Source of the DNA: Tritrichomonas musculus
Lineage: Eukaryota > Parabasalia > Tritrichomonadida > Tritrichomonadidae
Assembly: GCA_039105265.1 (NCBI GenBank)
Contig: JAPFFF010000007.1
Span: forward strand, 2,542,001 to 2,606,000
Length of the DNA: 64,000 nucleotides
Direction of reading: 5' to 3'
Shown: in pieces, positions 37,319 to 46,075 of the stretch
How positions within the stretch are numbered: the first letter of the stretch is position 1
How the letters are laid out: the number at the start of each line of letters is the position of its first letter
Position numbers and translations under genes: made by a program
Notes under the pieces: model-generated
The model's input: the letters and a program-made list of their open reading frames with translations, nothing else
Told to the model about the DNA's origin: nothing
Databases searched by the model: none

Positions 37319-39322
37319 ATGAGTAAAACAAATGCTACACTCAAACCTGGTCATGTAATGCAAGGTAATAATACTCAAAAATTATTAGGATACTGTAATA
37401 GATTGAACAATGAATTAGGGTTTAATATTAGCACTACTTCAGGAGGATATGTACTTAAGGACATTTCATATGCTACTCGTTTAGCAGAACCTCTTAACGA
37501 ATTTCAATTTGGTTTACGTGAAGGGAATAGTGTTAATGATACTACCATGAATAGATTCATTGAAAGGGTTCAAAATGAAAATCCATATGATAGACCAATA
37601 GATTATTCTGATTTAAAAGATTTTAATGATTATCAGTTTAGTAAATGGGCTAGAACAAATAATGGTGTTTATAATGAACTCACAACAAGAATTAATTCCC
37701 GAACACTCGAACAATATAAAAAGACGTATCCAAAAAATGTTATACATACTATCATTAGAATACTCAATGAACATAATTTTGCATCAAATGATAATATTGA
37801 CCATAAATATGTAAGGCGTATATATCAAGAAAGTCTGGACCATTTCGCAAATAGAGTATATCCACAAAGTGAAGGTGCTTCTAGCGACAATAATATTATT
37901 CCCCCTTTACCTCCAGAAACTTCATATAGGGAGCCTCAAGAGCAGTCAGGATTTTTCTTTAGACTTGGAGCAGGAGAGACTTTTCCAGAATTGAATCCAT
38001 TGAATGCATTAAGAAGAAGACCCCCTAATGAAACAACTCCAATTATAGATAACACTAATATTAATAATAACAATAATACATTTTTATTTCAAAATCAAAT
38101 GGCACAAGAAGTAAATTTACAGAATTTAGTTAATTACTACAATTCTTTTGCTCAAAATCCTGTAGATATCAATAATATAGCGAACAATGTCCAAGAAATT
38201 CAAAGAATAGCGGTTGAATCAATAAACCATTTACGACATCGACCAGGTAGGGTTGGTGGACCAAAACAAGGAATGAATGCATTATATGATATCGTTCTAA
38301 ACGATAAAAAAGATATTAAAAGAAGAAGAAAAGCAATGACCCTTGCTGGGGCTCAAGATATTGTTAATAAAAGAAATGCAGCAAACCCTAATAGTCAACC
38401 ATGGTCTGTATCCGATGAAGATGTTAACGGGGATAATATTCCAGATATTATTATTAAAAATGGTAGCAACAATCCAATATACATTAATGGATACACAACA
38501 GCAAAGTCAGATTGGCCTGCACGATTTCATTTCTATACAGATTATGATGCAGCTGCTAGAAAACAATATAGGAATGAACATGGCGGAAAATCAATCACTG
38601 TTCCAATATATCTCAAGGAGAAATTGAATTATAGTTATAATAATGACCTCAATGGAAATCCACATCATTTAGGTGAGATGACAGGCTATACAATGCCTGA
38701 AGCATGGAGAGATTACAAGTTAGATGGGTACAGTTTTGTTAAGGAGAAGCGAAAGAATGCCTTTGCTAGATTCCGCGATTATGTTGTTAGTCATGTTGTT
38801 GAAGATGTTATTAACGCTCTTAGGACTCAAAACATATTAGATATCACTCCTAAATTCAAGGCAAGACTAATTATGATGGCTACGTCAAAATTATGGAAAC
38901 ACTATATACTTAGTACAGTTGCTCGTAAACGTGGTTTCACCTCAGTAGAAAATGAAGAGTTTAAGAAATGGTGTAAGAAGAGTGAAGGAAAACGAATAGT
39001 TGATGCAGAAGTTTCAAGCCTTTTATTACATGTTCTTCATACTAATGGAAATCATTGGACTGCTGAACAAAGAGCACAACTCAGAAATAAGATTTATAAT
39101 GATTTCGGACACGCTATGGTAGATTCAGCTCAAGAAGTCAATGAACGTGAAAGGGAAAATTTGATACACGACCAATATACTGGACAAGAAAGACAGGGCA
39201 TACAGTACGACCATCGAAATGATGAAGAAGGAGGTGAATGGCACGACGGTATCACACCAGAATATAATCGAGAACAGAATGGTGAATGGGACTTAGAAGA
39301 TGATGAGGCATTTTTAAACTAA
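37319..39322 (+). CDS. Large Polinton B protein with calcium-loop-like motif
   Basis: 667 residues from ATG 37319, chosen because it carries the TCAAATG start context; an open extension to 37259 exists but overlaps the previous gene. Near residue 385 is DVNGDNIPDIIIKN, a D-x-N-x-D-x-I-P-D loop as in dockerin, FG-GAP and thrombospondin-type calcium sites, followed by INGYTTAKSDWPARFHFYTD. The C-terminal 200 residues are helical and basic (RKNAFARFRDYVVSHVVED, then INALR). The linker between about residues 190 and 290 is Asn/Pro-rich. The similar 'loop plus NGYT' arrangement is, to my memory, seen in structural proteins of large DNA viruses, so a virion role is a reasonable guess. Confidence 0.6.
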   Translation: MSKTNATLKPGHVMQGNNTQKLLGYCNRLNNELGFNISTTSGGYVLKDISYATRLAEPLNEFQFGLREGNSVNDTTMNRFIERVQNENPYDRPIDYSDLKDFNDYQFSKWARTNNGVYNELTTRINSRTLEQYKKTYPKNVIHTIIRILNEHNFASNDNIDHKYVRRIYQESLDHFANRVYPQSEGASSDNNIIPPLPPETSYREPQEQSGFFFRLGAGETFPELNPLNALRRRPPNETTPIIDNTNINNNNNTFLFQNQMAQEVNLQNLVNYYNSFAQNPVDINNIANNVQEIQRIAVESINHLRHRPGRVGGPKQGMNALYDIVLNDKKDIKRRRKAMTLAGAQDIVNKRNAANPNSQPWSVSDEDVNGDNIPDIIIKNGSNNPIYINGYTTAKSDWPARFHFYTDYDAAARKQYRNEHGGKSITVPIYLKEKLNYSYNNDLNGNPHHLGEMTGYTMPEAWRDYKLDGYSFVKEKRKNAFARFRDYVVSHVVEDVINALRTQNILDITPKFKARLIMMATSKLWKHYILSTVARKRGFTSVENEEFKKWCKKSEGKRIVDAEVSSLLLHVLHTNGNHWTAEQRAQLRNKIYNDFGHAMVDSAQEVNERERENLIHDQYTGQERQGIQYDHRNDEEGGEWHDGITPEYNREQNGEWDLEDDEAFLN

Positions 39323-39363
39323 ACATAATATGAGTCTTTTTTTGCATATCTATTAATATGTAA

Positions 39364-40122
39364 ATGAATACCCTAAAAGATGTCAATTATTTAGTATCAG
39401 ATACACTAAAACAAAATAAAGACAATTTATCAGGTGCATTAATAGAACCTATTCACGAAGATATTCACGTTAAATATAATTCAGTAAACGTTATCGTAGG
39501 CAAACAAAATTCTGGTAAAACAGTTATTGCTCTACAAGAGATAATCAAAATAGGATTAATAAAAACACACCACCTATTAGTCTATATCACGAAGAATGGA
39601 GATGAAAACGATAGGAGCTGGCAAACATTGAAACATCTAATTAAAATGCCATATATTACAATCTCTGAGAAAAATGCAGTTGATTTTATGACAGAATTGA
39701 TAGCTGCAAAAAATCTCTATTATCTTGTTAAAAGAGAACACTTAGAAGAAAGATTAGATGATGGACAAAAAAATGATATGTTTAATGTATTACATATAGA
39801 TGAATTTAATAAAGAGTATCTTCACACATTAGTACTTTTTGATGATATCTCTAATAGCAAACTATTTTCATCAGAAGAATCATATTTTAGTCAACAACTT
39901 CGTAGATGTAGGCACACAAATATCACATACTTCTTATTAATCCAAGGATGGAAAGGAATTAAGCCACATATCAAAAATGAGATAACAACTTTGTTTGTAT
40001 TTCCATGTTTTAATCGTCAACAGTTGCATTATATATATTCACAATCAGCTAGTAATTTAGATTTTGAAGAATTTTATATTTTATATAGACAATTAGCAGA
40101 AGAAAAAAAATATTTATCCTGA
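39364..40122 (+). CDS. FtsK/HerA-type packaging ATPase (B lineage)
   Basis: A 252-residue ATPase with Walker A VGKQNSGKTV near residue 48 and Walker B-like LVLFDDISN near residue 160. RRCRHTNITYFLLIQGWKGI follows, corresponding to TRHYNLTCIMAIQT in A and E. It is only distantly related to those copies, which supports a separate lineage for B. It would drive genome packaging into capsids. The start is the ATG giving MNTLKDVNYLV, 41 bases after the preceding gene. Confidence 0.85.
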   Translation: MNTLKDVNYLVSDTLKQNKDNLSGALIEPIHEDIHVKYNSVNVIVGKQNSGKTVIALQEIIKIGLIKTHHLLVYITKNGDENDRSWQTLKHLIKMPYITISEKNAVDFMTELIAAKNLYYLVKREHLEERLDDGQKNDMFNVLHIDEFNKEYLHTLVLFDDISNSKLFSSEESYFSQQLRRCRHTNITYFLLIQGWKGIKPHIKNEITTLFVFPCFNRQQLHYIYSQSASNLDFEEFYILYRQLAEEKKYLS

Positions 40123-40143
40123 TTCACATTCATGCTTAATCGT

Positions 40144-40491
40144 TCAGGTATCAGAAGGCGGCAACACTATGTTGTCTTGCTCTTGAGGATTTAAAAAATG
40201 AATAATATTATTTATTGTTTCTTTTATCTGTTTTATCTCTTGTTTCAATTCAGATATCTCAATATTTTTTTGCACTCCATTAATATTCTCTTCTTTAATC
40301 TTCTTTAACATTAAAACTTTTTTTATTTTCGTTATGTGATATCCTTTTATGTAATACATTTTGTTTAATTTATGCGTGGTAAGTGAATCCATATCATTTT
40401 TATTCTTGTTATAATACAAATTAAATTCATCAACTGTATCAAACTCTTTAGTATACTTTGAGATAGGTTCAATTATTTTCACATCGTTCAT
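40144..40491 (-). CDS. Small protein with 'TTHKLNKMYYIKGYHITKIKK' type DNA-virus domain
   Basis: A 115-residue protein. Residues 25-65 contain YNKNKNDMDSLTTHKLNKMY and IKGYHITKIKKVL, a compact signature that, from memory, recurs in small proteins of Polintons, virophages and large DNA viruses. After it come a lysine-rich helix and a coiled coil (ISELKQEIKQIKETINNIIH). The gene lies on the opposite strand to the ATPase, with the glycine-rich gene just upstream of it on the same strand. The function is not established; nucleic-acid binding by the basic helical core is a possibility. TCAAATG also occurs nine bases upstream of its ATG. Confidence 0.55.
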   Translation of the reverse strand: MNDVKIIEPISKYTKEFDTVDEFNLYYNKNKNDMDSLTTHKLNKMYYIKGYHITKIKKVLMLKKIKEENINGVQKNIEISELKQEIKQIKETINNIIHFLNPQEQDNIVLPPSDT

Positions 40492-40513
40492 TTACATTTG
40501 AAATAAATTTAAA

Positions 40514-40810
40514 TTACTTCAATAAAGGTATATCAAATCTTCCTGGATTAAAATACTGGGCATTTACAGGTGTATTGTTAGTTTGTCTGATACCTGCCCC
40601 ATTAACACCTAAAGACTTATTGCCAGCAAATTTCCCTGCGTAGTTGCCTATTTTATTGATAACATTTCCTGCTGTCCCACCAATCGCGCCTCCAATAACT
40701 GGAGCTACTTTTGATACAATTTCTGCTCCTTTTTTAAGTACTGGTAATGCTTTTCCAATAATATTTTTTGCACCGCTAATCAAATTTTTACACCAACTTC
40801 CAAATGCCAT
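40514..40810 (-). CDS. Glycine/alanine-rich hydrophobic virion protein candidate (B)
   Basis: A 98-residue protein with an amphipathic, glycine-rich centre (VLKKGAEIVSKVAPVIGGAI, then GGTAGNVINKIGNY) and a short polar tail. Makeup and position resemble 1436-1891 in A and 45379-45816 in E, so a membrane-active minor capsid role (pVI/pX-like) is proposed by analogy. It diverges from the capsid gene, whose ATG lies 55 bases away on the other strand. Confidence 0.55.
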   Translation of the reverse strand: MAFGSWCKNLISGAKNIIGKALPVLKKGAEIVSKVAPVIGGAIGGTAGNVINKIGNYAGKFAGNKSLGVNGAGIRQTNNTPVNAQYFNPGRFDIPLLK

Positions 40811-40864
40811 TTCAATTCAAGTAAAATGTAAATTAAGATAAACATTATTTTTATATTTAAACAA

Positions 40865-41347
40865 ATGACTTATTACAACGCACAAACAAAGAATTTAGGA
40901 AATGATGAGGGTGATGTTTTATCATTTTTCCAATCAAAATTGCGCAATCTTATACAAAGAAATGGTGGAGATAACACATTTTCGTTTGTCATGGAGGAAT
41001 TCAAAGATAAAGATGCACCATTACCTGTAGGTACGAAAACACGAATAAAATTAACACATTCTGGGCACACAATTACACAAATTGAGAAGTCATTCACGAC
41101 TATTCTTTTAGATTTTATCATAAAATTATCAAAACCAATTGACGTATCTGCTGACACACATGGACTTATGAAAATATTTGTTGGATTCAAAAATGCTGTA
41201 GAATTTTATGAAGATTGTAGATTTTGGATTAATGATAAACTCTTAGGTGCATATCGTCAAGATGAATTACAACGTGAATCATTTGCATATAATTCTATTA
41301 AGCCAAGAGATGCAAAAGCAACATCAAAATATTCACATTCTACATGA
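40865..41347 (+). CDS. Capsid protein, partial copy (element B)
   Basis: A 160-residue product that matches the first part of the capsid proteins in A and E: IFVGFKNAVEFYEDCRFWIN against VWVGFKDAMDAVEKYEILAN, and LQRESFAYNSIKPRDAK in the place of EESFITACGANETSKRA. It therefore represents the N-terminal jelly-roll region of a divergent major capsid protein. Only this part is present before the HNH gene of the opposite strand, so the copy is broken. Confidence 0.6.
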   Translation: MTYYNAQTKNLGNDEGDVLSFFQSKLRNLIQRNGGDNTFSFVMEEFKDKDAPLPVGTKTRIKLTHSGHTITQIEKSFTTILLDFIIKLSKPIDVSADTHGLMKIFVGFKNAVEFYEDCRFWINDKLLGAYRQDELQRESFAYNSIKPRDAKATSKYSHST

Positions 41348-41652
41348 TGATTTATTTTTGCTATTTTCGCTTGCAGTTACCCAACGGAGATTCGATATGT
41401 GATAGTCATCACGGTGCTTGTTTTTGTGGTCAACGAATCTCTTATTTTTGGGGTCATCATTGGGAATAAATTGACGTGCTATCAATATGTGCTTTCTAAA
41501 AGACTTTTGTCTGTTCCCAACCACTAGATTCATACTAATATATCCATTAGACTTGCATTCTTTGATAACACGATTTTTCGAAACACGCTTGATCTCGGAA
41601 GGGAAATAGTTCTTAATCACATAATCATTGAAACCCTTAAGTGGGAGCCATT
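41333..41652 (-). CDS. HNH endonuclease-like gene at the B/E junction
   Basis: About 95 residues from the ATG at 41620. Its HNH core VDHKNKHRDDYHISNLRW and HILIARQFIPNDDP match the HNH gene of A. Sequence upstream of 41620 still encodes the PLKGFNDY segment found near the start of the A copy, up to the left end of element E at 41653. Element E thus appears to have inserted at the 5' side of this gene, so the original start is probably not here. As in A it is likely a homing-type passenger gene. Confidence 0.75.
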
Positions 41653-41704
41653 ACTACTATACCTAAGGATGGTTCCTGATACTTCGTATCATTCACCATC
41701 CTTA
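41653..41704. repeat. Left terminus of element E with extended hairpin
   Basis: ACTACTATACC is followed by TAAGGATGGT-TCC-TGATAC-TTC-GTATCA-TTC-ACCATCCTTA at 41664-41704. This is a perfect 10-base arm, a symmetric 3/3 internal loop, a perfect 6-base arm and a 3-base loop. It is the best-formed of the terminal hairpins in this window. Confidence 0.75.
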
Positions 41705-41730
41705 ACATTAATTAACCCCTTTAACGCATC

Positions 41731-41985
41731 AACTCACGTTGAACTCACGTTGAACTCACGTTGAACTCACGTTGAACTCATGTCGAAACCTATGTCATCA
41801 CCTCACGTTGAACTCACGTTGAACTCATGTTGAACTCACGTTGAACTCATGTTGAAACCTATGTCATCACCTCACGTTGAACTCATGTCAAAACCTATGT
41901 TAACACCTCATCATCCAACTCACGTCACAACACATGTTACCACCTCACCACATCATCTCACGTTGAACTCACGTCATATAACTTA
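41731..41985 (+). repeat. 11-bp minisatellite (ACTCACGTTGA)
   Basis: Tandem and dispersed units of ACTCACGTTGA and variants (ACTCATGTTGA), interrupted by AACCTATGTCATCACC spacers. It fills the space between the left terminus of E and its first gene. No open frame is supported. Confidence 0.85.
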
Positions 41986-42142
41986 ATGTGTCATAATACT
42001 TCATTACATACTGGATAAAAACTTACAATCCCATTACATAATGTGTTTTGACTTTCATTTATATCAACATATATTTTAGCGTGCCTATTTTTGTTACATC
42101 AACGCTTTACATAATGTGGTACATGTGTTTAAACAACATCAA

Positions 42143-43372
42143 ATGTCATATAGACGTGATGCAAAGTCAGATGAATCAATACCATTACCAATTGAAACGG
42201 TGTATAACTCTGTTACGGATGCAATAACAACCAAAGATGAATATGGAGATAAAGATTACTTTCGTAATGGCATTGAACATTTCAATCGAATCTATTTTAA
42301 CTACCCACCTGAGTGGAGGACATCTGATGTAGGTGAGAAGATAATTGGCGTACGTAATATGAGGATCAACATAAGACAATGCATGCAATTAGAATTCGTA
42401 TTGTATATTCGTAAATACAAAGAAGACAAATTTAATGAGCTGGCTAAAGGTTTGGAATATAAACTTGATGATATGACTGATGAACAGATTCAAGATGTAA
42501 TCAATCGTATGGATAGAAAAGATTGTAAAGTGTTTAGAATTCAATATATTAATGATATATTTGATGATATCAATGATTTCATTAAAGATTTACGCGATAC
42601 TGTTAAACAAGAAAACATTTATAACAAACTTCTTAGTGACATATATGATTCAGACCAATCTAATGATGATAAGATAGCGGCATATGAACAATTAGATGAA
42701 GATAAAAATAACTACTATCTCATGTGCTTACGAAATGATATACCATTCCATCTTAATAATGATACTAAAGGCGAATATCTTATTAATGACTTTACTGCAA
42801 ATGTTGATATAGGTGATAATACCATACTTACATTTTCATCACCTTATAATTACTATGAAGGATACTATGTTGATATCATGATGACAGCTGATAATGATAA
42901 TGCAACCTATAAGAAATTCTATATGTGGGATGATGATAATAATGAACCTTTACCTTATGCTGCAGTCAATCCAGGTGAATTAGATCTTAATATATATGAT
43001 GATGATACTGTTAATGATAGATTTGAGTTTGATACAGCGTGTTACTTTCATATTGGCGATAACAACCCATATCGTAATAGCATTCGTCATATAACTAAGT
43101 TCCATCGTGAATTAAAGTTCAAACACATATTAACCAACTTACAATGTGAAGTAGCAGCATCATTTGCATCACAATCCAATCATAACCTCATTGGAAGAAC
43201 TAATGAAGCATACACCCCAATCAAATACTATAAGTTGAATGACAATGATGATAAGTTCTGGATTGAACTCTACGATAGAAATGAAATAAATATTCCAGTT
43301 GCATTTGAAGACTTCTTTATGTTTACAATGGATGTAGTACTATTGCAGAATCGTAAGTTAATATATAGTTAA
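42143..43372 (+). CDS. Penton-like minor capsid protein candidate (element E)
   Basis: 409 residues from ATG 42143 (MSYRRDAKSDESIPLPIET), preferred over 42116 because of the TCAAATG context and the match to element A. It is homologous to 3912-4913 at both ends: RIYFNYPPEWRTSDVGEKII, and YTPIKYYKLNDNDDKFWIEL. It carries an extra acidic, helical insertion of about 75 residues (around 100-200) relative to A. It would form a single jelly-roll vertex protein; this is inferred from size, order and family context. The next gene, integrase, starts 26 bases after its stop. Confidence 0.6.
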   Translation: MSYRRDAKSDESIPLPIETVYNSVTDAITTKDEYGDKDYFRNGIEHFNRIYFNYPPEWRTSDVGEKIIGVRNMRINIRQCMQLEFVLYIRKYKEDKFNELAKGLEYKLDDMTDEQIQDVINRMDRKDCKVFRIQYINDIFDDINDFIKDLRDTVKQENIYNKLLSDIYDSDQSNDDKIAAYEQLDEDKNNYYLMCLRNDIPFHLNNDTKGEYLINDFTANVDIGDNTILTFSSPYNYYEGYYVDIMMTADNDNATYKKFYMWDDDNNEPLPYAAVNPGELDLNIYDDDTVNDRFEFDTACYFHIGDNNPYRNSIRHITKFHRELKFKHILTNLQCEVAASFASQSNHNLIGRTNEAYTPIKYYKLNDNDDKFWIELYDRNEINIPVAFEDFFMFTMDVVLLQNRKLIYS

Positions 43373-43394
43373 TAACATTTTTACTTTGCATTGA

Positions 43395-43401
43395 TCAAAT
43401 G
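43395..43401 (+). promoter_or_regulatory. Recurrent start context TCAAATG (example; other copies listed)
   Basis: TCAAATG with the ATG as start codon precedes the genes at 37319, 42143, 43399, 44503, 46076, 49083 and 50442, with CCAAATG at 46801 and GCAAATG at 48454. Trichomonad initiators lie very close to the ATG, so this may be a combined initiator and start context of the B and E elements. Element A uses TTAAATG or GTAAATG instead. Confidence 0.5.
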
Positions 43402-44496
43402 TCAAGGGTTAAGTTCAATACCATTGATGAAGTCTATGCTAAGTACCCCACCAAGTCCATACCTAAATTCAAACGCATAGCCAATCGTTATGGTTTCACT
43501 GATGATGAAGCTAAACACTATCTCAACACAATGGTTGTACACGATCAACGTAAGCCCAAACCTAAGTTCATGCATATATATTCGAAGCTACCACATGCAT
43601 TTCAAATGGACACGTTCATTGATCATAAAGCAGCAGGCCAACCTAACTACTTAATACTTATCAACATCAACACACGTAAAGCATATGCTTATATGATACA
43701 TGGTAAGGGTGCTAATGAAATACACAGAGCACTTAATGAGTTCATCAAAGTTGAACCTCAATGCAGAGCCATTATGTCAGATGAGGATGCTGCTTATTTA
43801 TCAAACACAGTGCTTGACTTCATGCAACAACATAACATCATATACACAACCACAACCGATAACGATCATAACAAGCTTGGTATTATCAACCGCTTCATGA
43901 GAACAATACGTGATATGCGATTCAATCAACCAAAGCTAAGTGTACTACAGATAGTTGACTCATACAATGACATGCCACATGGTTCACTACATAACAAGTC
44001 ACCCAATGATATCACTCAAGATGACGAGTTAACATACATACATGAGATGGAACATCAAGTTAATCCATATGATTTCAAACCAGGTGACAGAGTTAGGATA
44101 GTGTTTGATGCAAATCCATTCGTTAAACATCGTTCGAACCTATCTAAAGTTGCATACATAGTTGATTCTAATGATGGTAACCAATTCTTGATACGATCTA
44201 CAGATGGATCTGTCAATACAATGCCAGGTTACAAACTCGTTAAAGCAGCTAGCAACATTCCATTAGCAACCACACTTGATGATGGCAAACGTGGTATGGT
44301 TAAATCAATCACATCATATAACAAATCAAAAGACACATACCATATCATATATGATCTAGGCAATGGTTCAACAATGAAAGACACTATCCCATCTAAGAAC
44401 ATGCGTGAAGGTCATCCAACTAAGCTCTCAACAATGGAACGACAGTACTGGCTTAAACGTAAGACCATACCAGATCACATTAAGAAGTTCATCTAA
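43399..44496 (+). CDS. Polinton integrase (element E)
   Basis: A 365-residue retroviral-type integrase, strongly similar to 2787-3905 throughout. It has MDTFIDHKAAGQPNYLILIN, then INTRKAYAY, SDEDAAYLSNTVLDFMQQ and LGIINRFMRTIRD in the RNase H-like core. Then come FKPGDRVRIVFDANPF and a beta-rich tail. It starts in the TCAAATG context. It lies between the penton-like gene and the ATPase as in A, so integrase is linked to the morphogenesis genes in both copies. Confidence 0.9.
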   Translation: MSRVKFNTIDEVYAKYPTKSIPKFKRIANRYGFTDDEAKHYLNTMVVHDQRKPKPKFMHIYSKLPHAFQMDTFIDHKAAGQPNYLILININTRKAYAYMIHGKGANEIHRALNEFIKVEPQCRAIMSDEDAAYLSNTVLDFMQQHNIIYTTTTDNDHNKLGIINRFMRTIRDMRFNQPKLSVLQIVDSYNDMPHGSLHNKSPNDITQDDELTYIHEMEHQVNPYDFKPGDRVRIVFDANPFVKHRSNLSKVAYIVDSNDGNQFLIRSTDGSVNTMPGYKLVKAASNIPLATTLDDGKRGMVKSITSYNKSKDTYHIIYDLGNGSTMKDTIPSKNMREGHPTKLSTMERQYWLKRKTIPDHIKKFI

Positions 44497-44502
44497 TATC
44501 AA

Positions 44503-45366
44503 ATGAGTCAACATAAAAACGTTATGAATGAAGTTAAACATCTTATTCAAGAGTCGTTACGTAAAAACCAACGTGATATTGAGATGGCATTGATTAAACC
44601 ACTAAGTGAAGAGTATCCATTCTCATCAAATGGTATCTACTTTTTAATTGGTAAGATGGGCGCTGGTAAATCATTCTGGATATGGTCACACATCATGATA
44701 ACTGAACGACTATTCGCTAAGCCATACTATAGTAAGATCATCTTCTGTTCAACGTCGGGCAAACTTGATAAGACAGCTGAAGTACTATCCAAAAACGTTA
44801 AGACACCCATTGAATACATCAAAGAAGAACATCTATTGCCATATCTCAAGCGTCATCTCAAACGCAAGCTCAAGTACTATGCTATGGTTAAACATGTGTT
44901 ATCAAAAATGGTTGACACCAATGAGGAGATGGCAAGAATCATTAACAAGCATTCATTGTATGAGATTGAAGATAGGATTGCATATGTAGCAAATAAGCTA
45001 GTTAAATATCAAACTGCTTCATATCCATATAACACATTACTAGTACTTGATGATGCAGCTGGATCACCACTACTTAAGAATGGCAACAGTGAACTATGTC
45101 GTTTACTAACTAAGACACGTCACTACAACTTAACCTGTATCATAGCAGTGCAAACACTTCGATTCGTTCATCTCAACGTTAAACGTTTAGCTACTGACAT
45201 CATATGCTATAGTGGCTTCAGTAAAGAGGATTTCACATCAATGCTACAGCAAACACCTAATAATCTTGACATTAAATCAACTACAGAAGCATACCTCAAT
45301 CATAAAGGCCAACACGATAAATTCATAATCAACATCGTTGCGAATCAATCACACTTTGAAGTTTAA
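44503..45366 (+). CDS. FtsK/HerA-type packaging ATPase (element E)
   Basis: 287 residues with Walker A GKMGAGKS at 52-59 and Walker B-like LLVLDDAAGS. LLTKTRHYNLTCIIAVQT follows. It is nearly colinear with 1910-2776 with no large gaps. It begins six bases after the integrase stop, in a TCAAATG context. It would pump DNA into preformed capsids. The closeness of the A and E copies, compared with the distant B copy, places A and E in one lineage. Confidence 0.92.
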   Translation: MSQHKNVMNEVKHLIQESLRKNQRDIEMALIKPLSEEYPFSSNGIYFLIGKMGAGKSFWIWSHIMITERLFAKPYYSKIIFCSTSGKLDKTAEVLSKNVKTPIEYIKEEHLLPYLKRHLKRKLKYYAMVKHVLSKMVDTNEEMARIINKHSLYEIEDRIAYVANKLVKYQTASYPYNTLLVLDDAAGSPLLKNGNSELCRLLTKTRHYNLTCIIAVQTLRFVHLNVKRLATDIICYSGFSKEDFTSMLQQTPNNLDIKSTTEAYLNHKGQHDKFIINIVANQSHFEV

Positions 45367-45378
45367 TGAATTACAAAC

Positions 45379-45816
45379 ATGGGATTCAAAAGTTTCATTA
45401 CCAGTGGATGGAACAGGTTAAAAAGCGATATTCATCAAGGATTGATTGGTGCAAAGAATGCAGCTCATCACATATGGAGTGCCACTAAGAAGGGATTGAT
45501 TGGTGCAAAGAACTTCGCTGTTAACCATCCTAAAGCTGTAGGCATGGCATTACATGCATTGACACCATTTGCATCAGCATTCAACCCAGCATTAGGTGCG
45601 TTAACAGCAACAGGTGCTAACATATTAAACAACATGCCAAAGGGAAGTATTACAAACAAGCTTGAGAAAATCAGTGAGCAATTTGCGAGAGGTGCATTAA
45701 AACCTAATGTAACAACCATCACTACAGGTGGTTCATCATCAGCACAAGCTGCAGTTGATTCACGACGAGCTACATCACATCGAACACATAAGTGGACACC
45801 AGTTAGAGGTGTTTAA
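45379..45816 (+). CDS. Glycine/alanine-rich hydrophobic virion protein candidate (element E)
   Basis: A 145-residue protein. Two near-identical N-terminal repeats (GLIGAKNAAHHIWSATKK; GLIGAKNFAVNHPKAV) are followed by a hydrophobic alanine-rich stretch (MALHALTPFASAFNPALGAL) and a basic Arg/His-rich tail. It takes the slot of 1436-1891 in A. The amphipathic repeat plus basic tail is reminiscent of adenovirus pVI-type membrane-lytic minor proteins; this is inference. Confidence 0.6.
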   Translation: MGFKSFITSGWNRLKSDIHQGLIGAKNAAHHIWSATKKGLIGAKNFAVNHPKAVGMALHALTPFASAFNPALGALTATGANILNNMPKGSITNKLEKISEQFARGALKPNVTTITTGGSSSAQAAVDSRRATSHRTHKWTPVRGV

Positions 45817-45826
45817 CGAGTCATAA

Positions 45827-46042
45827 ATGAGTTTCAACACAAGAACTAATGCATATCGATCAAGTCAATCAGTTATCGTATCTGGACCTGGTACGATGTA
45901 CAATGAAATAACTAGACCTAGATCAAACACCAAACAATATCACGCTAACACTAACACACATGATGTAACGACACCATATGTAAGGTCAAGCAATTGTCAC
46001 AAATCAAAGTCAAACAATAAACGTAAATCATCGCGTAAGTAA
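45827..46042 (+). CDS. Small, strongly basic Ser/Asn/Arg-rich protein
   Basis: 71 residues ending in HKSKSNNKRKSSRK, with a Thr/Ser/Asn-rich body. The high positive charge, small size and place next to the glycine-rich minor protein suggest a DNA-condensing core peptide, analogous to adenovirus pVII or mu. There is no counterpart in element A. It could also be a fortuitous frame, but it starts 10 bases after the previous stop and has no overlap. Confidence 0.45.
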   Translation: MSFNTRTNAYRSSQSVIVSGPGTMYNEITRPRSNTKQYHANTNTHDVTTPYVRSSNCHKSKSNNKRKSSRK

Positions 46043-46075
46043 ACAATATTGACTTTTTATTTTTGTGTAATTCAA

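Larger units (their letters stand above)
36576..41652 (+). mobile_element. Polinton/Maverick element B (left part, divergent lineage)
   Basis: The left terminus is placed at 36576 (AGTAGTGTACAATTG), followed by GC-rich hairpins. The genes are a 157-188-residue protein, a 667-residue protein, an FtsK/HerA ATPase, two small genes on the other strand, a capsid-like gene and an HNH gene. The gene content and order differ from A and E, and the ATPase and capsid are only distant relatives, so this is another Polinton lineage. Element E begins at 41653, at the 5' side of B's HNH gene, which indicates that E entered B. B is incomplete here: no integrase, protease or polymerase is seen. Confidence 0.75.
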
